Assembly: GCA_020628865.1 (NCBI GenBank)
Contig: JAHDEJ010000008.1
Span: forward strand, 62,001-126,000
DNA length: 64,000 bases
Origin: Acidimicrobiales bacterium
Lineage (GTDB): Bacteria > Actinomycetota > Acidimicrobiia > Acidimicrobiales > SHLQ01
Direction of reading: 5' to 3'
Shown here: positions 27,208 through 36,154 of the stretch, piece by piece
How the letters are laid out: each line of letters starts with the position of its first letter
Numbering within the stretch: the first letter of the stretch is position 1
Translations under genes and position numbers: made by a program
Notes under the pieces: generated by a model
What the model was told of the DNA's origin: nothing
What the model saw: only the letters and a program-made list of their open reading frames with translations
Database searches by the model: none

Positions 27208-28005
27208 TCAGCCGATCATCTGATCCAGCTGTTCGACGAGTGCTGCGTTCTTGGCGGCATCGAGGGCGTCGGGGTGCGGCGGGCCGAACGCGCGGGCATC
27301 GTTGTCGAAGTACGCGCCTGACGCGTCGGCAAACTCCTCGTCGAGCGATGCACGAACGAGGATGTCGGCGCCGATGTTGATGTCGCTTCCGGCAACGCCG
27401 AAGCCTTCCTGCACCATCTTGGTGGCGAGCAGGGAGCCGGGGTTGACGGCGACGACGATCGGGCCGGCCGAACCCAGGGTGTCGGCGAGGTGGCGGCTCC
27501 ACATGGTGATCGCCAACTTGCTCTGCGAGTAGGCGTCCATGTCGGCGAGCTGGCGTTGTCCGGCGAGGGCGGCCGCATCCACGGGGGCCTGCGCCGCGGA
27601 CGACAGGTTCACGATTCGGCCGTCGGCACCGAGGAGTGGCAGCAACAGTTTCGTCAGCCGGTACGGCGCCACCGTGTTGACCACGAAGCGGATGTCTTCA
27701 CCGCTCTCCAGGATCGGATTGGGTGCCTTCAGCACGCCGGCGTTGTTGATGACCACGTCCAGGTGATCGTGACGTTCGCGAATGGCGGCGGCGAGCGCGT
27801 CGACGTCGGCCATGTTCGACAGATCGGCGATGTAGGTCTCGAGCACGGCGTCGGGTGCTTCGGCCTGGACCGCCTGCATCGCGTCGTGGAGCTTGTTCGG
27901 GTTGCGGCCGTGGAGCAGCACGCGGTGTCCCAGCGCGGCGAGCTTCTTTGCGGCTTCGAGGCCGATGCCATCGGAAGCGCCGGTGAGCAGGATGGTCTTG
28001 GACAT
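27208..28005 (-). CDS. Short-chain dehydrogenase/reductase
   Basis: A 265-residue SDR. The nucleotide motif is TGASDGIGLEAAKKL, followed by NNAGVLKAP and the catalytic Ser in NLSSAAQ with the Tyr-x3-Lys in AYSQSKLA. The ATG at 28005 has a GAGGAG site. It is divergent from an HxlR regulator, which probably controls it; such SDR/HxlR pairs often handle quinones or aldehydes. Confidence 0.87.
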   Translation of the reverse strand: MSKTILLTGASDGIGLEAAKKLAALGHRVLLHGRNPNKLHDAMQAVQAEAPDAVLETYIADLSNMADVDALAAAIRERHDHLDVVINNAGVLKAPNPILESGEDIRFVVNTVAPYRLTKLLLPLLGADGRIVNLSSAAQAPVDAAALAGQRQLADMDAYSQSKLAITMWSRHLADTLGSAGPIVVAVNPGSLLATKMVQEGFGVAGSDINIGADILVRASLDEEFADASGAYFDNDARAFGPPHPDALDAAKNAALVEQLDQMIG

Positions 28006-28118
28006 GTGATGTTCTCCTCGAGCAACGGGAAGAAAGGCTTGCGTTTCCCGTACGCACTCATCATCCTCGTAGTGGTACCCGCAAGCAAGAAGGCACCTGA
28101 GTGTGAGGTAGGTACCCG

Positions 28119-28511
28119 ATGGAAACCACATCCACATCCGCCGACGATTGCGGCGATCTCTACCTGGCCGAATGTCCCTGTCGGGACATCCTCGATCTCG
28201 TCGCATCCAAGTGGTCGACGCTCATCATCGGCGTCCTCGAAGAGGAGCCGCACCGGTTCGGCCAACTCCGTCGGGCCATCCCGGGAATCACCCAGAAGAT
28301 GCTGACCCAGACGCTTCGCCGCCTCGAACAAGACGGGCTCGTCCACCGCGAGGTCCTCGTCGAAATGCGACCACCCCAGGTCGAGTATTCACTGACCGCG
28401 CTCGGCGAGAGCATCACCGAACCACTGGCGGCCATCCGGGACTGGTCCGAGCAGCACCTGCCCCACGTGCGTGAGGCGCGGGAGGCGTTCGAAGCTCGCC
28501 AGCCGGCGTGA
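28119..28511 (+). CDS. HxlR-family regulator
   Basis: A 130-residue winged-helix regulator (VASKWSTLIIGVLEEEPHRFGQLRRAIPGITQKMLTQTLR core). Three Cys lie near the N-terminus (Cys 11 and a C-x-C at ECPCRDIL), positions where HxlR proteins such as YodB and HypR carry redox-sensing thiols. It is divergent from the SDR gene; the intergenic region has two GGTACCCG copies at 28074-28081 and 28111-28118. Confidence 0.87.
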   Translation: METTSTSADDCGDLYLAECPCRDILDLVASKWSTLIIGVLEEEPHRFGQLRRAIPGITQKMLTQTLRRLEQDGLVHREVLVEMRPPQVEYSLTALGESITEPLAAIRDWSEQHLPHVREAREAFEARQPA

Positions 28512-28587
28512 GCCCGACGGCGCCGCCGAGTCTGAACGATCGTTCAAGGCGGGCTACGTTGGCTCGCAGCAGACGACGGGGAGGGAC

Positions 28588-29733
28588 ATGAGCACTGCGG
28601 AACAGCCGGTCGACATCGCCACGGGTTGGACGCCCGAACCCGGAGCCTCGATGTCGCTCCACGCCGATGCCTACACGCGACCGCACTGGTTCGAGACCGA
28701 CCAGAGCGCCATCATTCGCCGAAGCTGGCAGTGGGTCTGCCACGGCGAAAAACTGCGGGATCCCGGCAGCTACGTGACCGAGGACATCGGCGGCATGCCG
28801 ATCGTCGCACTGCGAGACACCGATGGCGTCCTTCGAGCGTTCTACAACGTGTGCCAGCACCGGGCCCACCACCTGGTCGAGGGCGAAGGCGCCATCCGCA
28901 ATCTCGTCTGCCCATACCACGCCTGGTCGTACGACCTCACCGGTCGACTGAAGGCCGCCCGCCACACGGGCAACCTGGAGAACTTCGACCCCGGCACCAT
29001 CTGCCTCGATGCGGTGCAGGTGGAGGAGTTCGGCGGATTCATCTACGTGAACCTCGACCCGGCTGCCGCCCCACTCGCGGAGCAGGCCGGCGATCTCGGC
29101 AATGAGATCGCCAACTGGGCGCCCGACGTGAACGAGCTCACGTTCGCCCACCGGCTCTCCTACACGATCGACAGCAACTGGAAGAACGTCGTCGACAACT
29201 TCCTCGAGTGCTACCACTGCCATGTCGCCCACAAGGACTTCGTCTCACTCGTCGACATGGACACCTACGAGGTGACGACGCACGGCATCTACTCGAGTCA
29301 CATGGCCGAGGCCGGCAAGACGGACAACACCGCCTACGACGTGAGCGACGCCACCGTCACCGACCACGCCGTCTGGTGGCTGTGGCCCAACACGTGCATC
29401 ATGCGGTACCCCGGTCGCGGCAACATGATCATTCTCAAGATCATCCCCGCCGGACCCAACCGCTCCTACGAGACGTACGACTTCTTCCTCGAGTCCGCCG
29501 AGCCGAACGAGGCCGAGCTCGAATCGATCCGCTACCTGGACGAGGTGCTGCAGGTGGAGGACATCAACCTCGTGGAGAGCGTGCAGCGTGGCATGGAGAC
29601 ACCGGCATTCACGCAGGGGCGCATCGTGAACGACCCGGCCGGTTCCGGCCTGAGCGAACATGCGCTCCACCACTTCCACGGGCTCGTGCTCGACCACTAC
29701 CGGGCGGCCGCCGCCGAAGGGACCACGCCATGA
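28588..29733 (+). CDS. Rieske oxygenase, carnitine/glycine-betaine monooxygenase-like (CntA/GbcA type)
   Basis: A 381-residue Rieske non-haem iron oxygenase. The Rieske site is NVCQHRAHHL...LVCPYHAWSYD. The mononuclear iron motif is ECYHCHVAH with an upstream Asp. Spacing and the ECYHC form resemble the quaternary-ammonium oxygenases GbcA, CntA and Stc2, which demethylate or cleave betaines. The start ATG has a GGGAGGGA site. It overlaps the following SDR gene by four bases; no reductase partner is nearby. Confidence 0.82.
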   Translation: MSTAEQPVDIATGWTPEPGASMSLHADAYTRPHWFETDQSAIIRRSWQWVCHGEKLRDPGSYVTEDIGGMPIVALRDTDGVLRAFYNVCQHRAHHLVEGEGAIRNLVCPYHAWSYDLTGRLKAARHTGNLENFDPGTICLDAVQVEEFGGFIYVNLDPAAAPLAEQAGDLGNEIANWAPDVNELTFAHRLSYTIDSNWKNVVDNFLECYHCHVAHKDFVSLVDMDTYEVTTHGIYSSHMAEAGKTDNTAYDVSDATVTDHAVWWLWPNTCIMRYPGRGNMIILKIIPAGPNRSYETYDFFLESAEPNEAELESIRYLDEVLQVEDINLVESVQRGMETPAFTQGRIVNDPAGSGLSEHALHHFHGLVLDHYRAAAAEGTTP

Positions 29734-30497
29734 CCGGAATGCTCGACGGACGGGTCGCGCTGGTGACCGGCGGGCGCGGTGGCGCCGGCCGCGCGATCTG
29801 CGCCCGGTTCGAAGCCGAAGGCGCTCACGTCTACGCGGCCGATCTGGCCGAGGGCGGTTCGGACGCCGACGGCCCAGCCGCCGGGACCTTCCTACGGCTC
29901 GACGTGACGAGCGAGGACGAGGTGCTCGCCGCGATGGACCGGGTCCGGTCCGATCACGGCCGGCTCGACGTGCTCGTGAACGCCGCGGGAATCGAGGTGG
30001 AGGCAACCATCGAAGAAACGAGCCTCGACGACTTCAACCGGATCATGGCGATCAACGTGACCGGCACCTTCCTCACGTCGAAGTATGCGCTGCCATTGCT
30101 CCGCGGGTCCGAGAACGCGTCGATCATCAACTTCGGCAGCTACGACGGATTCATCGCCGACCCGGGCCTGGCCGCCTATTGCGCCACGAAGGGCGCCGTG
30201 CACGCACTCACGAAGGCGATGGCTTGCGACCACGGCCCCGAGGGAATTCGGGTCAACGCCATCTGCCCCGGCTACGTGGACACGCCGATGTTGCAGCAGT
30301 TTTTCCCGGACGGCACCGACCCGGCCGACGTTCGGGCCGAGGCCGAGGCCGTTCATCCGCTGCGCACGATCGGCACTGCGACGGACATGGCCAACCTCGT
30401 CAACTGGTTGGCCAGCGACGAAGCCCGCTACGCCAGCGGCCAGCTGTGGGTCCTCGACGGTGGACTCTCCGCCCAGGTCCAGCAGATGCGCCTGTGA
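29730..30497 (+). CDS. Short-chain dehydrogenase/reductase
   Basis: A 255-residue classical SDR. TGGRGGAGRAI is the nucleotide motif, NAAGIE the structural motif, and Tyr-x3-Lys lies in AYCATKGAVHALTKA with PGYVDTPM after it. The catalytic Ser is probably the one in FGSYDG. It is translationally coupled to the Rieske oxygenase (ATGA), so it probably oxidises the alcohol or aldehyde that enzyme releases. Confidence 0.87.
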   Translation: MTGMLDGRVALVTGGRGGAGRAICARFEAEGAHVYAADLAEGGSDADGPAAGTFLRLDVTSEDEVLAAMDRVRSDHGRLDVLVNAAGIEVEATIEETSLDDFNRIMAINVTGTFLTSKYALPLLRGSENASIINFGSYDGFIADPGLAAYCATKGAVHALTKAMACDHGPEGIRVNAICPGYVDTPMLQQFFPDGTDPADVRAEAEAVHPLRTIGTATDMANLVNWLASDEARYASGQLWVLDGGLSAQVQQMRL

Positions 30498-30517
30498 GCC
30501 GCGCGATCGGCTGAGCG

Positions 30518-31162
30518 TCAGGCGGCCGGTTCTGCCAGCTGCTGGAGAAAGCTCGTGTAGGTGTCCACGCCCTGGGCACCGGTCACCAGATATTGGCGAT
30601 CAAACACCATCGCGGGCACGCCCGTGATGCCCTGCTGGATCCAGAAGCGCTGTGCGTCACGGACGTCAGAGGCGAACCGCTGATCGGTCAGCACTGCGTG
30701 CGCTTCGTCCCGGTCGAGCCCGATCTCGGCCGCCACGTCGGCGAGCACGTCGATGTCAGACAGGTTGCGCCCGTCGGTGAAGTGCGCCGAGAACAGGGCA
30801 AGCTTCAGGTCGTTCTTCCGGCCCTGCTCGTCGGCCCAGTGCAGCAACTGATGGGCGTTGAACGTGTTGTGCATCCGGACGCCATCATCGAACCGGAAGT
30901 CGAAGTCGAGTTCGGCGCCGAGCTTCGTCATCTGCTGGCGGGTTTGTTCGGACTGCTCCTTCGTCGAGCCGTACTTCTCGGCCAGATGCTCGGTCATGTC
31001 CTGCCCGACGAGGGGCATGTTCGGGTTGAGTTCGAACGGGTGCCAGTTGATGTCGTAGTCGGTCCCGGTCGCATCGAGCGCCTGGGTGAGCTGGCGATGC
31101 CCGATGATGCACCACGGGCACATGACGTCGGAGGCGATGTCGATACGAAGCGGTTCGGTCAT
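30518..31162 (-). CDS. DsbA-family oxidoreductase (FrnE-like)
   Basis: A 214-residue cytoplasmic thioredoxin-fold protein. The active site is CPWC in SDVMCPWCIIGHRQL near residue 12, and the cis-Pro loop is GITGVPAMVFDRQYLVTGAQ. The FrnE branch contains disulfide isomerases and 2-hydroxychromene isomerase-like enzymes. There is no signal peptide. It is convergent with the Rieske/SDR pair and precedes an ABC importer on its own strand. Confidence 0.85.
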   Translation of the reverse strand: MTEPLRIDIASDVMCPWCIIGHRQLTQALDATGTDYDINWHPFELNPNMPLVGQDMTEHLAEKYGSTKEQSEQTRQQMTKLGAELDFDFRFDDGVRMHNTFNAHQLLHWADEQGRKNDLKLALFSAHFTDGRNLSDIDVLADVAAEIGLDRDEAHAVLTDQRFASDVRDAQRFWIQQGITGVPAMVFDRQYLVTGAQGVDTYTSFLQQLAEPAA

Positions 31163-31218
31163 GGGGCCATCCTGTTCAGGTTCGAGCCAGTCGTTGCAGA
31201 ACCAGCCCAACCACGACG

Positions 31219-32019
31219 CTATTCCCGCTCGACCCCGTGCCGGCGGCGGACGCGCTCCTCGGCGGACCGAACCAGCGAGTTGACCACGAGGCTGATCAGC
31301 CCGGCGATCACGATCAAGGCATAGACGCGTGCGGGTTGAAACGTGCGTTGCGCATCGCCGACCAGGGCGCCGACGCCGTTGACGCCGGTCAGGTATTCGA
31401 CCAGCAGGGTGATCACGAGGGCGACCGGGGTCGCCACGCGCACGCCGAGCAGCACGGCTGGCATGACCGCTGGCAGCAGAACGCTGCCGATGGTGCGCCG
31501 CCGTGACAGCCGAAGCGAGCGGGCCATGTCCAACCGCACCGGATCGATGGAGCGAATGCCGGTTCGCGTGTTCAGCATGATCGGCCAGACTGCGGCGAGC
31601 ACGACGACGACGATCTTCATGGGCTCGTCGAAGCCCAGCAGGAGCGTGGCCACGGGCACCATGGCGGCGGGCGGCAGGGCACGGGCGAATTCGAACATGG
31701 GACCGAAGGCCCGGTCGGTGCGCGCCGACACGCCCACCGCAATGCCGATTGTCACGCCGACGATGGTGGCGATCACGAGACCGAGGCTGAACGTCCGTGT
31801 GGTGTCGATGATCGCCGGAATGATGTCTTCGCCCTGCCCTCGGGTGAACAGCGCCGGCCACCACGACGATGGCGCCGGGTAGAAGGGCGAGTCCGGGGAG
31901 CCGATGATCTCCCACACGATCACCAGGACCACGAGCGGAACCAGGCCCGTGAGGACCTCGAAGCGGCGACCCCTCGTGGAGTCGCCCGTCGGACGACCGG
32001 AACGGTGCATTGCGGTCAC
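31219..32019 (-). CDS. ABC transporter permease, nitrate/sulfonate/taurine type
   Basis: A 266-residue BPD_transp_1 permease with about six helices and the EAA-like loop MARSLRLSRRRTIGSVLLPAVMPAVLLGVR. The GTG at 32019 overlaps the stop of the upstream permease (GTGA); ATG 32010 is an alternative. It is the last gene of a four-gene importer (ligand binder, ATPase, two permeases). The substrate is not identifiable from sequence. Confidence 0.85.
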   Translation of the reverse strand: MTAMHRSGRPTGDSTRGRRFEVLTGLVPLVVLVIVWEIIGSPDSPFYPAPSSWWPALFTRGQGEDIIPAIIDTTRTFSLGLVIATIVGVTIGIAVGVSARTDRAFGPMFEFARALPPAAMVPVATLLLGFDEPMKIVVVVLAAVWPIMLNTRTGIRSIDPVRLDMARSLRLSRRRTIGSVLLPAVMPAVLLGVRVATPVALVITLLVEYLTGVNGVGALVGDAQRTFQPARVYALIVIAGLISLVVNSLVRSAEERVRRRHGVERE

Positions 32020-32810
32020 CACGATCGACCGTCCGGCGTGTCTCCTCCGGGCACCAGCGCTCGGACAACGGTGCGAAAGATCGCATTGAGCACCACGCCG
32101 AGGAGTCCGGCGACGATCACGTAGACGAACATGAGCGCGGGCTGAAGTGCCTGGCGGGCGCGGATGAGGCCGTCCCCGATGCCTGCGGGGTTGCCGACGA
32201 TTTCGGCGACGATCGCAAGGACGAGGCACAACGAGAGCGCCAGGCGCAGGCCCACGACGACCGAGGGAAGCGCTGCCGGCAACACGATCTTTCGAACGGT
32301 GGCGAGCCGGCCGAGGCGGAGCATGGCGCCCACATCGCGCAGCTCCGATGGGATCGCGTGCACTCCGCCGATCGTGTTGACCAACACGGGCCAGACGCCG
32401 CCGAAGATCACGAGGACGAGCTCCATGCGAAGGGAGAACCCGAAGATGAGTAGGGCGGCCGGCACGAACGTGATCGGCGGGATGGCTCGGGTGACTTCGA
32501 AGCTGGTCATCGAAAACCGATAGGCCGTGTTCGACAGTCCGAGGATCAACCCAAGTCCGAATCCGACGGCGCTGGCCACGGACCATCCGAGCAGGGTCAC
32601 GCCGACGGTGTGGATGACGCGCCCGAGCAGCTCGCCCTCGGTCACTGCGGACCGAGCCGCCAACAGAATCTCCGAGGGGGCGGGTAGGAACTGGAGTTCC
32701 GCCACCTCGGCCCGCACGAGCAGCTCCCAGAGCACTGCAGCCGCGACGAGCACGGCAGCCCCTGCGGGGTTCAGCGCCTGCCATCGACTCGTTCCCTCAG
32801 CGCGTCCCAA
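32016..32810 (-). CDS. ABC transporter permease, nitrate/sulfonate/taurine type
   Basis: A 264-residue permease paralogous to the one downstream. The cytoplasmic loop is GAMLRLGRLATVRKIVLPAALPSVVVGLRLA. The start is TTG at 32810, inside the end of the ATPase gene, consistent with coupling. Two different permeases imply a heterodimeric membrane part. Confidence 0.83.
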   Translation of the reverse strand: MGRAEGTSRWQALNPAGAAVLVAAAVLWELLVRAEVAELQFLPAPSEILLAARSAVTEGELLGRVIHTVGVTLLGWSVASAVGFGLGLILGLSNTAYRFSMTSFEVTRAIPPITFVPAALLIFGFSLRMELVLVIFGGVWPVLVNTIGGVHAIPSELRDVGAMLRLGRLATVRKIVLPAALPSVVVGLRLALSLCLVLAIVAEIVGNPAGIGDGLIRARQALQPALMFVYVIVAGLLGVVLNAIFRTVVRALVPGGDTPDGRSW

Positions 32811-33561
32811 AGATCACCTCGTGGACACGCGAGCGGGCGGCCAGAAACTCGGCGGACTCGCGGGTTCGAATCTGGGTGCGGGGGCGAGGACAGTCGACGA
32901 CGACATCGGCCGCAATCCCTGCCGGTTCTCCGCCCAACACCACGACCCGATCGCTGAGGTAGACGGCCTCGTCGATGTCGTGCGTGACGAACACGACCGT
33001 CGTGGACGTCTCTGCAACCAGCGCGAGCAGCTCGTCCTCGAGGTCGGACTTGGTGAGCGCGTCGAGTGCGCCGAATGGCTCGTCCATCAGCAATGCGGCC
33101 GGGCGAGATGCGAGCGCTCGGGCGAGCTGGACGCGCTGCTGCATTCCGCCGGAGAGTTGCGGGGGGCGGTCGTTGGCGCGATCGGCGAGGCCCACCATCT
33201 CGAGCGTCGCCGCGACGCGCTCGCTCCGTTCGGGCTTGGAAAGATGGCCTTCGAGCGGCAGTTCGACGTTTGCGGCCACCGTGCGCCATGGCAGCAAGGC
33301 GCTGGTGTAGTCCTGGAAGACGAGGCTCACGCCGTCGGGCGGGCCGTCGACGGGGCGCCCTTCGAACCGTACGGTCGACCCGGCCGAGGGCTCCTGCAGT
33401 CCGGCGAGCACACGAAGCAGGGTGGTCTTGCCGACTCCCGAGCGGCCCATGATCGAGACGAACTCGCCGCTGGCCACGTCCAAGGAGACGTCGTCGAGCA
33501 CGGTTCGGTTCGCGCCGACGGCACCGACATCAGCCCGGACGGACCGGCACTCGAAGCTCAT
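32797..33561 (-). CDS. ABC transporter ATPase (SsuB/TauB type)
   Basis: A 254-residue ATPase with Walker A GRSGVGKTTLL, Q-loop VFQDYTSALLPW, signature LSGGMQQRVQLARAL, Walker B LLMDEPFGALD and switch His in VFVTHDIDEAVYLSD. It energises the two permeases that follow. It lies 75 bases downstream of the ligand-binding protein gene. Confidence 0.93.
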   Translation of the reverse strand: MSFECRSVRADVGAVGANRTVLDDVSLDVASGEFVSIMGRSGVGKTTLLRVLAGLQEPSAGSTVRFEGRPVDGPPDGVSLVFQDYTSALLPWRTVAANVELPLEGHLSKPERSERVAATLEMVGLADRANDRPPQLSGGMQQRVQLARALASRPAALLMDEPFGALDALTKSDLEDELLALVAETSTTVVFVTHDIDEAVYLSDRVVVLGGEPAGIAADVVVDCPRPRTQIRTRESAEFLAARSRVHEVIFGTR

Positions 33562-33636
33562 GTCGGCGCACTCGCCGGACGGTTGTTCACGTGGTCTCGC
33601 CGACCGATTGCCGGCGAGACCACGAGTGGCGAATGC

Positions 33637-34752
33637 TCAGCCGATGACGAGGCTCGACACATCAATCTCCCCTTCGAAGTCCCCGAGCGAGACGAGGACG
33701 TCGACCCAGCGGGTGAGGTCGTCCGTGCGGATGTCGAGGTTGAAGGTGGGGAGCGACACGTTGGCGGCGACAGGATCGGGCATGCCGGTGTAGCCCTGCA
33801 GAATGGCGCGTGCCTCGGTTTCGTTGGAGTCGATGAACGCCTGCGCCTGCTCGAGAGACAGCTTGTATGCCTCGATGACGTCGGGGTTGGCGGCGGCCCA
33901 CTCACCGTTGGCGATCCAGAAGTTCGTGGCGAGCGGGAGGCCGATGGATGCGAACGGGTCGCCGATGGACACGTTGCCCTGGCCGACGAGCGCACCGGCG
34001 AACGGTTCGAGCGCCTCCGCAGCGTCGACCTGGCCGGCGTTGAACTGCTCGACCGTGGCCGGTGGCGGCACCTGAACGCCTTCGATGGAATCCGGGTCGA
34101 TGCCTTCCTGCTGCGCCCAGTAGCGGGTGGCGACGTGGATGACACCGCTGAGCGTGGGGCTGCTGACGCGCTTGCCGGCAAGGTCGGTGACGCTCTCGAT
34201 GCCGGAGTCGGCCGGGACGATCACGCGGACGAACGGGTTGTCCTCGGTGTCGTTGGTGTTGCCGAGGATCTGCACCACGTCGAGGCCGGAGTCGGCGGCG
34301 CGGATCAGGTCGGTGGCGGTGCCGAGCGAGATGTCGACCTGCTGGCCGAGCGTCGGGATGATCTCGGAAATGTTGGTGGCCGGCGTCAGCTCCACGTCGA
34401 GGCCGTTGTCGGCGAAGAAGCCCTCTTCCTGGGCGATGTTGACGAGCAGGCCGGTGGTTGCCGGCACGAAGACGAGGCGCACGGGTGTGGGCTCTGGGGC
34501 GGCCGTGGTGGTCGTCTCTTCGGGTTCTGCCTCGGTCGTGGTGGTTGTTTCGGCTTCGGTCGTCGTGGCGGCTTCTGCCTCGGTGGTCGTCACCCCCGCC
34601 GCCTCGGTCGTCGTGCTTGCCGTATCGTCGCTCGAGCTGCCGCAGGCAACGGCAATCAGCGCAAAGACGAGGGTGAGTGCGAGCACTCGTGCCCTCGACC
34701 TGGAACGGCGCCCGGGGCTCGATCCTTCACGTACCTGACCGCTGCTGCCCAT
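33637..34752 (-). CDS. ABC transporter substrate-binding lipoprotein (NMT1/SsuA-like)
   Basis: A 371-residue lipoprotein: leader ending in VACG (Cys about residue 37), then a long Thr/Glu-rich low-complexity linker of repeated TTTEAE units (about residues 45-87), then a periplasmic-binding fold with VPATTGLLVNIAQEEGFFADNGLDVEL. That segment is typical of binders for nitrate, sulfonates, taurine or thiamine precursors. The ATG at 34752 has an AGAGGGG site. The linker would extend the binder through the cell envelope. Confidence 0.87.
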   Translation of the reverse strand: MGSSGQVREGSSPGRRSRSRARVLALTLVFALIAVACGSSSDDTASTTTEAAGVTTTEAEAATTTEAETTTTTEAEPEETTTTAAPEPTPVRLVFVPATTGLLVNIAQEEGFFADNGLDVELTPATNISEIIPTLGQQVDISLGTATDLIRAADSGLDVVQILGNTNDTEDNPFVRVIVPADSGIESVTDLAGKRVSSPTLSGVIHVATRYWAQQEGIDPDSIEGVQVPPPATVEQFNAGQVDAAEALEPFAGALVGQGNVSIGDPFASIGLPLATNFWIANGEWAAANPDVIEAYKLSLEQAQAFIDSNETEARAILQGYTGMPDPVAANVSLPTFNLDIRTDDLTRWVDVLVSLGDFEGEIDVSSLVIG

Positions 34753-34875
34753 GCCTGTTCCCCTCTGATCGTGCCCGGCGCATTCCGGGATCGCAGGAGC
34801 ATAGTCCCCGCCAGAAGGCGCGTTCAAAGGGAACGAGGCAGAGGGAGTTGGAGCGATGGGGCTTGTGGGGGCTGT

Positions 34876-35139
34876 TCAGGCCGATTCGGCGATGGCCTCG
34901 GCCCGATCGGCGACGCCGCCCAGCGCCCCGGCAATCGTGGTGAGCTGCTCGTTGATCTTGGTGACGCTCGGGCCGATCGACGAACACTGGGTCTCGACCG
35001 CACGAACCCCGTAGGTCGACTTCGCCAGGTGCCGGGCGATCTCGTGAAGCGAAGCGGAGATTCGGATGAGATAGAACGCAAGGACGGCGATGACGAGGCC
35101 GATTTCGACGACGGTGAGGGTGATGAGGAGGTTGCGCAT
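34876..35139 (-). CDS. Small single-pass membrane protein, paralogue A1
   Basis: An 87-residue protein of unknown function: an N-terminal membrane helix (about residues 3-23) and a cytoplasmic helical tail. The tail segment STYGVRAVETQCSSIGPSVTKINEQL aligns with ITFGVRAIAHQTKPINELTESM in the protein at 35891-36154, so the two are paralogues. It is the last of six tiny genes on this strand; the stop of the preceding gene (35141) lies one base before its start. Confidence 0.6.
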   Translation of the reverse strand: MRNLLITLTVVEIGLVIAVLAFYLIRISASLHEIARHLAKSTYGVRAVETQCSSIGPSVTKINEQLTTIAGALGGVADRAEAIAESA

Positions 35140-35140
35140 G

Positions 35141-35425
35141 TCAGGCGTCTCCGCCGCTCTCCGCGGCATCGCCCTGGACGGAGGCGAGCAGGGCATCGTG
35201 GCGGAGCGCTTCCTCGGTCAGGCGGTCCAGGCGGACGGTGGTCTGCGTGAGCATCCAGGTTGTCGCCGTGTTTCGAGCGACCGGCTTTGCCGATTCCCAA
35301 ATCGCTTCCGCTCCGCGCTCGACACGCTTCACCTGGTTCAAGAAGGTCTGCAGCAGGACGACGGCGACAACGGCAACGACAAGGCCGGCGCCGAGGGTGA
35401 TCCACCAAAGGGTGTGGGTGCTCAT
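35141..35425 (-). CDS. Small single-pass membrane protein, unknown
   Basis: A 94-residue protein with one hydrophobic helix (about residues 7-27) and an amphipathic tail (FLNQVKRVERGAEAIWESAKPVARNTATTW). Its start overlaps the stop of the gene at 35422-35691 by four bases. The helix-plus-coil layout recalls DUF948-type proteins. Function is unknown. Confidence 0.6.
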   Translation of the reverse strand: MSTHTLWWITLGAGLVVAVVAVVLLQTFLNQVKRVERGAEAIWESAKPVARNTATTWMLTQTTVRLDRLTEEALRHDALLASVQGDAAESGGDA

Positions 35426-35691
35426 GCCTCTCCTCCTGCTGATTCGAGATACTCACGGGCGTCTCGGGCCGACGACGTGATGTCGACGATGTGGCGGTTG
35501 ACCGTGTCCACGTTCCAGAGGCCGTCGGTGTTCGTTTCGGCCTCGTTGAAGGCGGCGACGATCGATTCGGTCTTGATCGCTGCGTCTCGAGCGCCCTTGA
35601 TCATGAGCAGCAACAGCGCCACGACGAGGAGCACGACAACCAGGAAGATCACCCAGCCAACGATCCACCCAGCAGAAACGGCGATCACCAT
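35422..35691 (-). CDS. Small single-pass membrane protein, unknown
   Basis: An 89-residue protein with a long hydrophobic helix (about residues 8-32) followed by a helical tail (ESIVAAFNEAETNTDGLWNVDTVNRHI). It overlaps the next gene by four bases and follows the DUF1059 gene by five. Function is unknown. Confidence 0.6.
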   Translation of the reverse strand: MVIAVSAGWIVGWVIFLVVVLLVVALLLLMIKGARDAAIKTESIVAAFNEAETNTDGLWNVDTVNRHIVDITSSARDAREYLESAGGEA

Positions 35692-35696
35692 GGGTC

Positions 35697-35873
35697 CTAC
35701 TTTTCCGTGACCGTGGTCAGGGCGTAGTTGACCAGGGTCTCGTTGAGCTCGACACCGTGAACGTCGCGGGCGTGCGCCGCGACCTTGGCCAACAGCTCAT
35801 CTTTGGAGTCGGCGGTGGTGGCCGCCTTGCAATCGGTCACACCGACGTGTGCGCAACGAAATTCGAGTGCCAT
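35697..35873 (-). CDS. DUF1059 domain protein
   Basis: A 58-residue protein read from the minus strand. MALEFRCAHVGVTDC, then SKDELLAKVAAHARDVHGVEL, matches the small DUF1059 family (paired Cys near residues 7 and 15, conserved H-x3-H-type C-terminal helix). The Cys/His pattern may bind metal. It lies within the tight run of small membrane-protein genes and is the only soluble member. Confidence 0.7.
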   Translation of the reverse strand: MALEFRCAHVGVTDCKAATTADSKDELLAKVAAHARDVHGVELNETLVNYALTTVTEK

Positions 35874-35890
35874 CGCTCAACGCTCCTGTG

Positions 35891-36154
35891 TCATGCGGCG
35901 GGTTCTTCGACTTTTGAGACATCCGCAACGAGATCACTGAGCGCTCCGGAGATGGCACCCAGGTTGGCGCCCATCGACTCGGTGAGTTCGTTGATCGGCT
36001 TGGTCTGGTGGGCGATGGCCCGCACGCCGAACGTGATCTTGCCGAGCTGGTCGTTCACGTGGTTGAGCACCATGATCACGCGCACCAGATATGCGGCGAT
36101 CGCCAGGATGAGAACGGTGAACAAGATGATGCAGACGATGGCGGCGGCAGGCAT
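35891..36154 (-). CDS. Small single-pass membrane protein, paralogue A2
   Basis: An 87-residue protein with one N-terminal membrane helix (about residues 4-26) and a tail sharing the FGVRAI and NELTESMGANLGAISGALSDL pattern with the protein at 34876-35139. The start abuts the stop of the gene at 36155-36406. Function is unknown. The repeat of the same architecture suggests an assembled membrane complex. Confidence 0.6.
   Translation of the reverse strand: MPAAAIVCIILFTVLILAIAAYLVRVIMVLNHVNDQLGKITFGVRAIAHQTKPINELTESMGANLGAISGALSDLVADVSKVEEPAA

Noticed and set aside
32527-35250. Plus-strand open frame of about 900 codons
   Set aside because: Antisense to the ABC-transporter genes and of low-complexity GC-rich composition.
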